From the NCBI RefSeq assembly GCF_001423845.1, contig NZ_LMPM01000001.1, positions 969,493 to 1,033,492 of the forward strand: DNA of 64,000 nucleotides, read 5' to 3'. The notes beneath the pieces were generated by a model. That model was not told the origin of the DNA. It saw only the letters and a list, made by a program, of their open reading frames with translations, and made no database searches. How positions within the stretch are numbered: the stretch's first letter is position 1; every line of letters begins with the position of its first letter. A program made the position numbers and the translations under genes. Origin of the DNA: Sphingomonas sp. Leaf357. Lineage in GTDB: Bacteria; Pseudomonadota; Alphaproteobacteria; Sphingomonadales; Sphingomonadaceae. Positions 53,784 to 63,079 of the stretch are shown here, in pieces.

Positions 53784-55206
53784 CGGGTGAGGGCTTCGCC
53801 TTGCGCACCGCCACGGTCTGCGCGTTGGTATAGGCCAGCAGCCCCTCAAGCGAGGATTCGACACCGATCCCCGATGCCTTGTGCCCGCCAAACGGTGAAT
53901 GCGCATACATTGCCTGCGCCTGGTTGATCCACACGTTGCCGGTTTCGAGCCGCGAACCAATCTCCAGCGCGCGATCGGCATCCGCGGACCATACCGATCC
54001 GCCCAGTCCGTAAATCGAATCGTTGGCGCGTGCGACGACATCGTCGATATCGTCAAATTTCAGCAGCGGCAGGATCGGCCCGAACTGTTCTTCCTGGACG
54101 ATACGGGCATGTTCGGGCGGATTATCGACGAGCGTCAGCGGCAGGAAATAGCCCGGCCGGTCCATCGCCTCGCCGCCGGCGAGAAACGCGTATCCATTCG
54201 CCTTGCTGTCTTCGATCAGGTTCACCAGCCGCTCGAACTGCTGGCGGTTCTGGATCGGCCCGAAGCGGGTGCCCTGCTCGGCGCCGTCGCCGATCGTCGC
54301 GGCGCGTGCCAGCGCGACGAGGGCGGCGGCGAATTGATCGTAAATGTCGGCATGGACGTACAACCGCTTGACCGCGACGCAAATCTGCCCGGCATTGCCG
54401 AATGCCGCGGCGAAGATCTGCTTGGCGACGGCGGGCACGTCGACATCCGGCAATACGATCGCGGCGTCGTTGCCGCCCAGCTCAAGCGTGATGCGTTTCA
54501 GCGACAGTGCGGCGCTCGCCATCACGCGCCGCCCGGTAGCGCTGGAGCCGGTGAAGGTGATCTTGTCGATGCCGGGATGCTCGGTCATCAGGGGGCCGAG
54601 CGCATCGCCACCCGACAGCACGTTCAGCACGCCCGGCGGGAAGATCGCGCGCGCCAGTTCGCCGATCCTGAGCGTCGTCAGCGGCGTGAACGGCGATGGC
54701 TTCAGCACCACTGTATTGCCCGCCACCAGCGCGGGCGCCGCCTTCATCATCGCCATCATCACCGGAAAATTCCACGGTGCCAACGCCCCGACCACGCCGA
54801 TCGGCACGCGGCGCACCTCGACGCGGCGTTCGGCATTGTCCTCCGTCACCTCGATCGGAATATCCATATCGGCATAGGCATTGGCCCAATGCGCGCCGCC
54901 CAGCACGTCGCCCAGCGCATCGGCATGCGGCTTGCCGTGTTCGCTGGTCAGCAGGCGCATCAACGAATTCTTGTGCTCGGCGAGCAGCGCGGCGAGCGCC
55001 TTGACCATGGCCTGCCGCTGGGCAAGCGGAGTCGATCGCCACCCCGGCAGCGCGGCACGCGCGGCGGCGACGGCAGCGTCCAGCTCTGTCGCGCCGCAAT
55101 CGGGGGCATGTCCGATCACCTGTTCGTTCGCGGGGTTGATGACATCGAAATGGGCGGAGACGAGGGCGTCGGTGCCGTTGATGGTAGCGGCGTAGGTGTC
55201 GGTCAT
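53773..55206 (-). CDS. Aldehyde dehydrogenase family protein
   Basis: 477 residues. The NAD-linked fold is shown by APWNFPVMMAMMKAAPALVA, FTGSSATGRRVM, the general base Glu in LELGGNDAAIVL and the nucleophile Cys in GNAGQICVAVKR. It oxidises an aldehyde to the acid using NAD(P). Last gene of the minus-strand operon; it overlaps the upstream synthetase by 4 bases. With the flavin monooxygenase it would process the oxygenated intermediate. Confidence 0.9.
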   Translation of the reverse strand: MTDTYAATINGTDALVSAHFDVINPANEQVIGHAPDCGATELDAAVAAARAALPGWRSTPLAQRQAMVKALAALLAEHKNSLMRLLTSEHGKPHADALGDVLGGAHWANAYADMDIPIEVTEDNAERRVEVRRVPIGVVGALAPWNFPVMMAMMKAAPALVAGNTVVLKPSPFTPLTTLRIGELARAIFPPGVLNVLSGGDALGPLMTEHPGIDKITFTGSSATGRRVMASAALSLKRITLELGGNDAAIVLPDVDVPAVAKQIFAAAFGNAGQICVAVKRLYVHADIYDQFAAALVALARAATIGDGAEQGTRFGPIQNRQQFERLVNLIEDSKANGYAFLAGGEAMDRPGYFLPLTLVDNPPEHARIVQEEQFGPILPLLKFDDIDDVVARANDSIYGLGGSVWSADADRALEIGSRLETGNVWINQAQAMYAHSPFGGHKASGIGVESSLEGLLAYTNAQTVAVRKAKPSPVTA

Positions 55207-56747
55207 GGGGCGCTGTCCTGTTCGGCGGATGGAGTGGTTCCGGCAAGATACCGTTCGCGCACGGTGCGACGGAGCAATTTGCCGTTCGGCTGGCGAGGGA
55301 TGACGTCGATGAAATCGACGCTGCGTGGCGCCTTGAAACTCGCGATCCCGCCCTTGACGAAGGCGATGAGCTCCGCCGCGCTCGGCGGAGCGATGTCCTC
55401 GACCAGTTGGACCACGGCTTTGACCGCTTGACCAAATTCCGCATGCGGAACACCGATCACCGCGACGTCGGCGACCGCCGGATGTTCCGCCAGCCGGTTT
55501 TCGACCTCTTGGGGGTAGATGTTGACCCCGCCGGACAGGATCAGGTCGGATCGCCGATCCGCCAGGAAGAGATAGCCGGCGTCATCGACGTGCCCGATAT
55601 CGCCGAACGTGCCCCAGCCACGCACATCCAGCGCCTGTGCCGCCGCCTTGTGATATGTGAAGGGCACCGGACGATCGAAATAGATCTGGCCGATCGTGCC
55701 GGGTGGCTGTTCGATGCCGGCGTCGTCCAGCACATGAATGGCGCCGTTGCGGCAAGTGCCGACCGATCCCGGACGCGCGAGCCATTCATGACTGTCGATC
55801 GCCGTAAAGCCGCATCGTTCGCTGCCCGAATAATATTCGAATACGATCGGGCTTAACCACGCGATCATGGCCTGCTTGACCGTTGGTGGGCAGGGCGCCG
55901 CCGCATGGACGACCTTCCTCAGGCTTGAAAGATCGTGCCGCTGGCGTGCCGATGCTGGAAGGCCGAGCATGCGGACAAAATGGGTCGGCACGAACTGGGC
56001 GTGCGTTACGCCGTACTGTTCGATCGCGGCCAACGCGTCCTCGGCGTCGAAGCGGGGGAGCACGACGATTTTCCCGCCGGCCGCCTGCACCGCATTGGTC
56101 CACGCCACGGGTGCGGAATGGTATAGCGGTCCCGGCGACAGATACACGGTCTCGGAATCGAGATCATATTCGTCGATCAGCATGTCCTCCAGCTCGGTGC
56201 GCGTGCCGAATTTGGCACCGCGCAAGGGGCGCAGGATGCCCTTGGGGTGACCGGTCGTGCCGGACGAATAGGGCATCGCTCCACCATCGGGCTCCGATGC
56301 CTGAGACACCGACGGCACCGCGGCGATGGCGTGTTCGAGCGACTCGAAACCGTCGCCCGCCGAGCCAGATACGAGGCGTAAGGTAAGTTGCGGCAGGTCG
56401 CGGGATGCATCGGCCGCAACCTGGCGCGTTTGCGCGCCGGTCAGGAGCGCGCGCGCATCGCTATTTTCGAGGACATAGCGCACTTCCGCAGGATGCAGGT
56501 GCCAATTGACGGGAACGAACAGCATGCCGGCCCGCCGCACGCCCCACATGGCGGCAAACCAGTCGAGGCTGTTCTCCATCAGGATCGCGACCCGGTCGCC
56601 TGGGCGCAGGCCACGATCGTGCAGCAGGCCAGCCAACTGGACCGAACGCCGTTCGAGCACCGCATAGGTCAGGGGATCGTCATCATCAGGCAGCACGGCC
56701 GCGATGCGATCGCCCATGTCGCGCCATCCGAAGCCCGCTCCGCTCAC
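55203..56747 (-). CDS. Acyl-CoA synthetase (AMP-binding)
   Basis: 514 residues. It has YSSGTTGHPKG, GSERCGF in place of the usual YGxTE, and DRRSDLILSGGVNIYPQEVE, with the catalytic Lys in PNGKLLRR. The departure at the YGxTE site separates it from the other two synthetases here and suggests a bulky or cyclic acid substrate (inference). Overlaps the monooxygenase gene by 4 bases. Confidence 0.88.
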   Translation of the reverse strand: MSGAGFGWRDMGDRIAAVLPDDDDPLTYAVLERRSVQLAGLLHDRGLRPGDRVAILMENSLDWFAAMWGVRRAGMLFVPVNWHLHPAEVRYVLENSDARALLTGAQTRQVAADASRDLPQLTLRLVSGSAGDGFESLEHAIAAVPSVSQASEPDGGAMPYSSGTTGHPKGILRPLRGAKFGTRTELEDMLIDEYDLDSETVYLSPGPLYHSAPVAWTNAVQAAGGKIVVLPRFDAEDALAAIEQYGVTHAQFVPTHFVRMLGLPASARQRHDLSSLRKVVHAAAPCPPTVKQAMIAWLSPIVFEYYSGSERCGFTAIDSHEWLARPGSVGTCRNGAIHVLDDAGIEQPPGTIGQIYFDRPVPFTYHKAAAQALDVRGWGTFGDIGHVDDAGYLFLADRRSDLILSGGVNIYPQEVENRLAEHPAVADVAVIGVPHAEFGQAVKAVVQLVEDIAPPSAAELIAFVKGGIASFKAPRSVDFIDVIPRQPNGKLLRRTVRERYLAGTTPSAEQDSAP

Positions 56748-58339
56748 GACAGCGTAAATCCTTCATAGCCCTTGCCTGCGACGTCGTCGCAGATCGCGGC
56801 ATAGCTGGCGAACCCGCCGACAAACGGCATGAAAACGCGTGGCTTGCCGGGCACGTTGGCACCAAGATACCAGGAATCGCCGGCCATGAAGAGCGTCTTG
56901 TTGGCAAGCGCGTTGACGCGGTCGACCCATTTGCGCTCGGCGTCCGCTTGCGCCTCGATCCGCGTCAGTCCGCGCGTGCGCAGCGACACCAGGCAGTCGG
57001 CGATCCATTCGACATGCTGTTCGCCGGCTAGCACCATGTTGACCAGAACGGAGGGGCTGCCGGGGCCGGCGACGATGAACAGGTTGGGGAAGCCCGCCAT
57101 GCCCAGCCCGAGATAGGTCTGCGGGCCGGCGGCCCATTTCTCGGCCAAAGTCGCGCCATCGCCATTGGTGATCGCGATGCGCAGGAACGATCCGGTGATC
57201 GCATCGAAGCCGGTGGCGAGGATCAGTGCATCGAGCGGGACGACGCCCGCTCGGGTGCGCACGCCCGACGCCTCGATGCGCTCGATCGGCGTGTCGCGCA
57301 GGTTGACGAGCGAGACGTTGGGCCGATTGAACGTCTCGTAATAATCGGTATCGACCGCGACCCGTTTGGACCCGATCGGGAAATCGCGCGGCGTGAGCGC
57401 CGCCGCCGTCGCCGGGTCCGCGACGACCTCGGCGATCTTCTCCCGGACGAAGCACGACGCGGTGTCGTTCGCCGCGCGGTTCAGGATCAGGTCCTTGAAT
57501 GTCCGTACGAAATCCTGCCCACCATTCGCCCAGGCCGTTTCATAGGCTGCTCGACGCTCTTCCTCGCCCATAGACAAGGCCGGCACGTCGGTACCGCGAA
57601 ACAGCACGCCGGCCTGCGTCGCGCGACAGCGCGCGCGGTGGCGGCGATACTCGTGCTTGCGCGCCGCGATCGCGGCGTCGTCGAGCGGCGCGTTGCGCGC
57701 CGGCAGCGAAAAGGCCGGGGTGCGCTGAAACACCGTCAGATGATCGGCTTGCTGGGCGATCAAGGGGATCGCCTGGATCGCCGACGATCCCGTGCCGATG
57801 ATCCCGACGCGCTGGCCGGTAAAGTCCACGCCTTCCTCCGGCCAGGAGGAAGTGTGCAGCGTTTCGCCGCCGAACGAGTCGAGACCCGCAATCTCAGGCG
57901 CCTTGGCGGCGGACAGGCTGCCCGTCGCCAGGATCAGGTAGCGCGCGGCGACCATCTCGCCAGCGTCGGTGGTCACCTGCCAGCGGCGCTGGTCCTCGTT
58001 CCAGGTCGCTGCGGCGACGCGCGTTGAGAAACGGATGTCGCGGCGCAGGTCGAGCCGATCGGCGACATGCCGAATGTAGCGGAGGATTTCCGGCTGGGTC
58101 GCGAAGCGCTCGGTCCAGTTCCACTCCTGCTCGATCTCGGAATCGAACGAATAGGAATAATCGAAGCTTTCGACATCGCAGCGCGCGCCGGGATAGCGAT
58201 TGAAATACCATGTCCCGCCGACATCCGCGCCAGCCTCGAAGCCCTGCACGCCGAAGCCCAATGTGCGCAGCTTGTGGATCATGTACAGCCCGGCAAACCC
58301 CGCGCCGACGACGACGACATCGATCTCGCGCGGATCCAT
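56744..58339 (-). CDS. Flavin monooxygenase of the Baeyer-Villiger/FMO class
   Basis: 531 residues. FAD motif VVVGAGFAGLYMIHKL, then the Baeyer-Villiger fingerprint FGGETLHTSSWP (FxGxxxHxxxW), and the NADPH motif VGIIGTGSSAIQ. It inserts one oxygen into a ketone or oxidises a heteroatom. I start at ATG 58339, which shares one base with the acyl-CoA dehydrogenase stop; the frame to 58576 is a shadow. In a CoA pathway it probably opens a ring or cleaves a side chain of a cyclic ketone (inference). Confidence 0.88.
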   Translation of the reverse strand: MDPREIDVVVVGAGFAGLYMIHKLRTLGFGVQGFEAGADVGGTWYFNRYPGARCDVESFDYSYSFDSEIEQEWNWTERFATQPEILRYIRHVADRLDLRRDIRFSTRVAAATWNEDQRRWQVTTDAGEMVAARYLILATGSLSAAKAPEIAGLDSFGGETLHTSSWPEEGVDFTGQRVGIIGTGSSAIQAIPLIAQQADHLTVFQRTPAFSLPARNAPLDDAAIAARKHEYRRHRARCRATQAGVLFRGTDVPALSMGEEERRAAYETAWANGGQDFVRTFKDLILNRAANDTASCFVREKIAEVVADPATAAALTPRDFPIGSKRVAVDTDYYETFNRPNVSLVNLRDTPIERIEASGVRTRAGVVPLDALILATGFDAITGSFLRIAITNGDGATLAEKWAAGPQTYLGLGMAGFPNLFIVAGPGSPSVLVNMVLAGEQHVEWIADCLVSLRTRGLTRIEAQADAERKWVDRVNALANKTLFMAGDSWYLGANVPGKPRVFMPFVGGFASYAAICDDVAGKGYEGFTLS

Positions 58340-59511
58340 CACGAATAGAGATCCCGCCCGATGATCTGCTTCATCACCTCGGCCGCACCGCCGGCGATGC
58401 GCGTGATGCGCGCATCGATATAGGCCCGCGCGATCGGATAATCGGTCATGTAACCATAGCCGCCGAAGAATTGCAGGCACCGGTCGACGACCTTGCAGTG
58501 CAGGTCGGTGACGACCAGCTTGACCTTCGCCGCATCGACCGCGGTCAGCGCGCCGGCCATGAAGCGCTCGACGCACCAGTCGGTGAACACGCGCGCCGCC
58601 ATCGTCTCCGCGGCGAGCCCCGCCAGCACGAACTGCGTGTTCTGGAAGTCGCCGAGCGTGCCGCCGAACGCCTTGCGTTCGCGCGTGTAATCGACTGTCC
58701 AGTCAATCGCCGCCTCGCACACGCAGATGCTGCGCACCGCCTGGGTCAGCCGCTCCTGCGCGAGCTTCGTCATCATCATCGCGAAGCCGCGATTTTCCTC
58801 GCCAAGCCGGTTGGCGACGGGCGCGCGCACGCCGCTGAAGAACAGTTCGGACGTGTCCTGTGCCTTGAGGCCGATCTTATCGAGATTCCGGCCGCGCTCG
58901 AAGCCGCTGCTGTCCGTTTCGACGGCGATCAGGCTGACGCCGCGCGCACCGGCGGCCGGATCGGTCTTGCATGCCAGCACCACGATATCGGCAAGCTGGC
59001 CGTTCGAGATATAGGTCTTCTGCCCATCGATCACATAATCGTCGCCGTCGCGCACCGCGCGCGTGCGGATTTCCTTCGCGTCGCTGCCCGCGCCGGGCTC
59101 GGTAATGCCCAATGCGCCGATCGCCTCGCCGGTCACCATGCGCGGCAGCCAGCTGCGCTTCAATTCTTCGCTGCCCCAAGCGAGGATGTAGGGCGCGACC
59201 ATCTCGGAATGGACCATGAAGCCCGGGCCGGTAATACCGGCGCGCGCGAGTTCCTCGATCGCGACGACGTCGTACAACCAGTCGCCGCCGAACCCGCCAT
59301 ATTCCTCGGGCACGCTGGGGCACAGCATGCCGATCTCGCCGGCCTTCAGCCAGATGTCGCGCGGCACGATGCCCGCGGCTTCCCATGCGGCATGATGCGG
59401 CGTGAGCTCGCTCGCGACGAAGCGGCGCACCGCATCGCGGTACTGGTCGTGTTCGGGCTGGAACAGGCATCGGTCGATCGCGAAGTCTCGGCGATTGCTC
59501 AGGCTAGTCAT
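58339..59511 (-). CDS. Acyl-CoA dehydrogenase
   Basis: 390 residues. The family motifs are GALGITEPGAGSDAKEIRTR, YISNGQLADIVVLACKTD and QFFGGYGYMTDYPIARAYID, ending AEVMKQIIGRDL. It removes two hydrogens to give the 2-enoyl-CoA and passes electrons to an electron-transfer flavoprotein. The start at 59511 overlaps the preceding synthetase by 8 bases. The frame upstream to 59679 is an artefact. Confidence 0.9.
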   Translation of the reverse strand: MTSLSNRRDFAIDRCLFQPEHDQYRDAVRRFVASELTPHHAAWEAAGIVPRDIWLKAGEIGMLCPSVPEEYGGFGGDWLYDVVAIEELARAGITGPGFMVHSEMVAPYILAWGSEELKRSWLPRMVTGEAIGALGITEPGAGSDAKEIRTRAVRDGDDYVIDGQKTYISNGQLADIVVLACKTDPAAGARGVSLIAVETDSSGFERGRNLDKIGLKAQDTSELFFSGVRAPVANRLGEENRGFAMMMTKLAQERLTQAVRSICVCEAAIDWTVDYTRERKAFGGTLGDFQNTQFVLAGLAAETMAARVFTDWCVERFMAGALTAVDAAKVKLVVTDLHCKVVDRCLQFFGGYGYMTDYPIARAYIDARITRIAGGAAEVMKQIIGRDLYS

Positions 59512-61045
59512 GCGGGACCTTTTCGAGAGACGTCGTGTGGAGCGCGCGCAATTCGCGCCGCAGCACCTTGCCCGCGGCGTTGCGCGGCAAGGCATCGACG
59601 AAGGTGATGGTCTTGGGGGCCTTGAATGCGGCGATGCGGGTGCGCGCCCAGGCGATGAGGTCGTCGGCGCTTGGGGCATGGCCGGGCAGCGGCACGACGA
59701 TCGCCGCGACGCTTTCGCCCCAGCGCGGGTGCGGCACGCCGATCACCGCCACTTCTGCGACCTGCGGGTGGCCGTGGATCGCGCCCTCGACCTCGGCAGG
59801 ATAGATGTTCTCGCCACCCGAACAGATCATGTCCTTGATCCGGTCGCAGACGTAGACGAAGCCGTCCTCGTCGATATATCCGGCATCGCCGGATCGCAGC
59901 CAGCCGCCTGCCACGATCGTCGCCACGGTCGCGTCGGGACGGCGCCAATATCCGATCATGACGTTTTGCCCGCGCACCATGATTTCGCCCACGGCGCGCG
60001 GCGGAAGCGGGTTGCCGTCATCACCGTTGATCCTCATTTCCACGCCGGGCAGCGGCCGCCCGGCGGAGCGAAGCCGCTCGGCGGTACGGTCGTCATGATC
60101 CCGGGGCGCGAGCATCGAACAGCTGCCGCTCGCTTCCGTCATGCCGTAGGATTGCAGGAAGTCGCACTCCATCCGCTCGAGCCCGCGTTTCAGCAGATCG
60201 AGCGGGATCGGCGCGGCCCCGTAGAACAGCTTGCGCAGGCTCGAAAAATGCGCGCCCTCGGCCGACGGGTGATCGAGCAGCATCTGCAACGCCGCCGGCA
60301 CCAGCCCGGTCATCGTCACGCCGTAACGCGCGATATCGTCGATGATCCGAGCCGGATCGACCTCGCGGTGCAGCACCACCGTGGCGCCGGTGAACAGCGG
60401 CCGGATCGCCAGCTCCAGCGCCCCGACATGGAATAGCGGCAACGCGACCAAACAGATGTCGGTGCGATCCATACCGTACCAGCGCGGCACGTCGGCTGCG
60501 TCGAGCCCGCAATGCCGCGCCAGATTGTCGTGGCTGATCATCGCCCCCTTGGGCTGACCGGTCGTGCCCGAGGTATAGACGATCAGCGCAGCGCCGGTGC
60601 CGTCCGCCGCCGCATCCGGCACGCTACCCGCGAGCGGCACGTCGATTCTGCCGCCCGCATCGCGGATCATGAAGACGGGCCGCGCATCGATCGGCAGATT
60701 GGCCGCCAGATCGTCATCGGCGATCGCCATCGCGGGATCGCTATCGTCGAGGATGAAGGCGATCTCGGCCGGCGACAGGCGCCAGTTGATCGGCACGAGC
60801 ATGGCACCCAACCGCGCCACCGCGAACATCGCGTCGAAGAACGCCACGCCGTTTCGCGCCAGCAGTGCGACGCGGTCGCCGGCCTTGACGCCCGCCGCGG
60901 CCAGCGCGTTCGCCACGCCGGTCGATCGCCGGTCGAGCTCGGCATAGCTGTAGGCCTGCCCGGCAAAATGCAGCGCGGTCTTGTCGCGATACCCGGCATC
61001 GACGCGCACGATATCGGCGATGGAGGCATAATCGGATCGTTTCAT
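59504..61045 (-). CDS. Acyl-CoA synthetase (AMP-binding)
   Basis: 513 residues. YTSGTTGQPKG, YGMTEASG, DRIKDMICSGGENIYPAEVE and the Lys in AAGKVLRR are all standard, as in long-chain or aromatic acid-CoA ligases. Third ligase in the region. It sits between the hydratase and the dehydrogenase in the minus-strand operon. Confidence 0.9.
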   Translation of the reverse strand: MKRSDYASIADIVRVDAGYRDKTALHFAGQAYSYAELDRRSTGVANALAAAGVKAGDRVALLARNGVAFFDAMFAVARLGAMLVPINWRLSPAEIAFILDDSDPAMAIADDDLAANLPIDARPVFMIRDAGGRIDVPLAGSVPDAAADGTGAALIVYTSGTTGQPKGAMISHDNLARHCGLDAADVPRWYGMDRTDICLVALPLFHVGALELAIRPLFTGATVVLHREVDPARIIDDIARYGVTMTGLVPAALQMLLDHPSAEGAHFSSLRKLFYGAAPIPLDLLKRGLERMECDFLQSYGMTEASGSCSMLAPRDHDDRTAERLRSAGRPLPGVEMRINGDDGNPLPPRAVGEIMVRGQNVMIGYWRRPDATVATIVAGGWLRSGDAGYIDEDGFVYVCDRIKDMICSGGENIYPAEVEGAIHGHPQVAEVAVIGVPHPRWGESVAAIVVPLPGHAPSADDLIAWARTRIAAFKAPKTITFVDALPRNAAGKVLRRELRALHTTSLEKVPHD

Positions 61046-61058
61046 CGCGGGTGGCCCA

Positions 61059-61856
61059 TCACGAGCCCCGGAACACGGGTTTGCGCTTTTCTAGAAAGGC
61101 GTCCACGCCCTCGAGATGATCGTCGGTGGCGATCATCTCTGCGATCGATTCCGCCTCACGGGCGGATTGCTCGTCCCAGCTGTTCTCCAGCGCGGTGCGC
61201 ACCAGCCGCTTCGCGCCGCCCAGCGCCCGGGTCGGCCCGGCGGCCAGCTTGCGCGCCATCGCCAGCGCGCGGTCCTGCAGCTCGGCATCGGGCACTACCC
61301 AATTGACCAGACCCCAGTCGAGCGCCTTGGCGGCGGGAATGCGCTCGCCCATCATCAAGATCTCGATCGCGCGGCGTTCACCGACGATGCGCGGCAGGAA
61401 ATAGCTGATGCCGCCGTCCGCCGTCAGCCCGACATGGCGGTAGGCGAGCATCAGGAACGCATTCTCGCCGGCGATCGCCATGTCCGCCGCCGCGACCATG
61501 CTGAACCCGAAGCCGACTGCACCGCCCTGAACGGCGGTAATGACGGGCTTCGGCATCCTGCGCAGACGGTGGATCGCGAGATGCCCGGTCACGACGCGGC
61601 GCTCCATGCCGGCGAGATGCGCGTCGCGGTCTTCGGTCAGCGAGCGCTTGAAGCCCTCGACGTCGCCCCCGGCCATGAAGGTGTCACCGGCGCCGCGGAT
61701 GAGCACGCAGCGCACCGCCGGGTCATGTTCGAACCGGTGCGTGACATCGATCAGCCCCTCGACGATCGCGGGGCTCAGCGCGTTCAGCTTGTCCGGTCGG
61801 TTGAACGTGATGGTGCCCACACCATCGGTGATGTCGGTTAGGAGGTCGTCTGTCAT
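61059..61856 (-). CDS. Enoyl-CoA hydratase/isomerase
   Basis: 265 residues. The crotonase fold is clear: FNRPDKLNALSPAIVEGL, the oxyanion segment GDTFMAGGDVEGF, AVQGGAVGFGFSMVAAADMA and RHVGLTADGGISYFLPRIVG. The usual catalytic Glu of the second motif is replaced, so it may act as an isomerase or hydrolase. I start at ATG 61856 because GGAAG precedes it (alternative ATG 61871). Confidence 0.88.
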   Translation of the reverse strand: MTDDLLTDITDGVGTITFNRPDKLNALSPAIVEGLIDVTHRFEHDPAVRCVLIRGAGDTFMAGGDVEGFKRSLTEDRDAHLAGMERRVVTGHLAIHRLRRMPKPVITAVQGGAVGFGFSMVAAADMAIAGENAFLMLAYRHVGLTADGGISYFLPRIVGERRAIEILMMGERIPAAKALDWGLVNWVVPDAELQDRALAMARKLAAGPTRALGGAKRLVRTALENSWDEQSAREAESIAEMIATDDHLEGVDAFLEKRKPVFRGS

Positions 61857-61880
61857 GTGGTCTTCCGTCATGCGTTTGGC

Positions 61881-63077
61881 CTAGAGCCGCCCGAGGATCG
61901 AGATCGCCGCGATCCCCTGATACGGCACGCCGCCCAGATTGTGCGTCAGCGCGAGCGAGGGATTGTCGAGCTGGCGCTCGCCCGCGCGGCCGAGCAGTTG
62001 GTTATAGCCTTCATAGGCCATACGCAGACCCGATGCGCCGATCGGATGGCCGAAACATTTCAGGCCGCCATCGATCTGGCAAGGGATGCCGCCGTCCGCA
62101 TCGTAGAAACCGTCGAGCACGTCCTTCGCCGCGCCGCCCTCGGGCGAGATGAACAAGTCCTCCATCGTCACGAATTCGGTGATCGAGAAACAGTCATGCA
62201 CCTCGATCATCGAGAGTTGCTCGCGCGGATTGTCGATTCCCGCCTCGGCATAAGCCTTCTTTGCGGCATTGCGCGTGTTGCGCACATAGGATCCGTCCCA
62301 GTCGGACATCGTCGTCTCGATGCCCGAGCTGATCGACAGCTGGATCGCTTTGATCGTGACCAGATCGCGCTTGCCTAGCGCACGGGCGATCTCGGGCGTG
62401 GTGACGATCGCCGCCGCCGCGCCGTCCGATACGCCGCAACAATCGAACAGGCCAAGCGGCTCGGCGATCAGCGGCGCGTTGAGGATCGTCTCCATGCTCA
62501 CCGCCTTGCGCAGATGCGCCTTGGGGCTGTGTTGGCCGTTCTGGTGACTTTTCCATGATATGTGCGCGATCGCCTGTTTCAGGTCCTCACGCGAGAGGCC
62601 GTGTTTCGCGCGGTAGCCCGAAGCGAGCTGGGCGAAGCCGGCGGGGGCGGAACCGATCGGCATCCACAAATCGTTAAACGTGCCCTTGAACCCCGGCGGC
62701 AGGCCGCCATAGCCGGTGTCCTTCAACTTCTCCGCGCCGATCGCCAGCGCGATATCGACCGCGCCCGACGCCACGGCATAGACCGCGCCGCGCAGGGCCT
62801 CGGTGCCCGTCGCGCACATGTTCTCCAGCCGCGTGACAGGAATGCCGTCGAGCCTGAGCGCGGTGGAGGCGGGGATCGCGGAATTGCCGACATTGACCGC
62901 ATCGAGCGCGGAGCCGTACCACGCCGCCTCGATCGCGCCACGCTCGATCCCCGCATCGGCGAGCGCTTCGTCGAACGCCTCGGCGAGCAGGGCGCCGGTG
63001 CCCGCGTCCCAGCGCTCGCCGAAGCGCGAACAGCCCATGCCGAGGATCGCCACGCGGTCCTTGATGCCCGATGCCAT
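61881..63077 (-). CDS. SCPx/lipid-transfer-type thiolase
   Basis: 398 residues. The active-site Cys lies in LENMCATGTEALRGAVYAVA, with HDCFSITEFVTMEDLFIS and CFGHPIGASGLRM towards the C-terminus. These are features of thiolase-like lipid-transfer proteins that often need a DUF35 partner. That partner domain is in the next gene, 2 bases upstream. It should cleave 3-oxoacyl-CoA or perform a retro-aldol step on a branched side chain. Confidence 0.88.
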   Translation of the reverse strand: MASGIKDRVAILGMGCSRFGERWDAGTGALLAEAFDEALADAGIERGAIEAAWYGSALDAVNVGNSAIPASTALRLDGIPVTRLENMCATGTEALRGAVYAVASGAVDIALAIGAEKLKDTGYGGLPPGFKGTFNDLWMPIGSAPAGFAQLASGYRAKHGLSREDLKQAIAHISWKSHQNGQHSPKAHLRKAVSMETILNAPLIAEPLGLFDCCGVSDGAAAAIVTTPEIARALGKRDLVTIKAIQLSISSGIETTMSDWDGSYVRNTRNAAKKAYAEAGIDNPREQLSMIEVHDCFSITEFVTMEDLFISPEGGAAKDVLDGFYDADGGIPCQIDGGLKCFGHPIGASGLRMAYEGYNQLLGRAGERQLDNPSLALTHNLGGVPYQGIAAISILGRL

Positions 63078-63079
63078 CG

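Noticed and set aside
53899..55431. 510-codon plus-strand frame
   Set aside because: Antisense shadow of the aldehyde dehydrogenase and synthetase, which carry full motif sets.
58210..59607. 465-codon plus-strand frame
   Set aside because: Antisense shadow of the acyl-CoA dehydrogenase.
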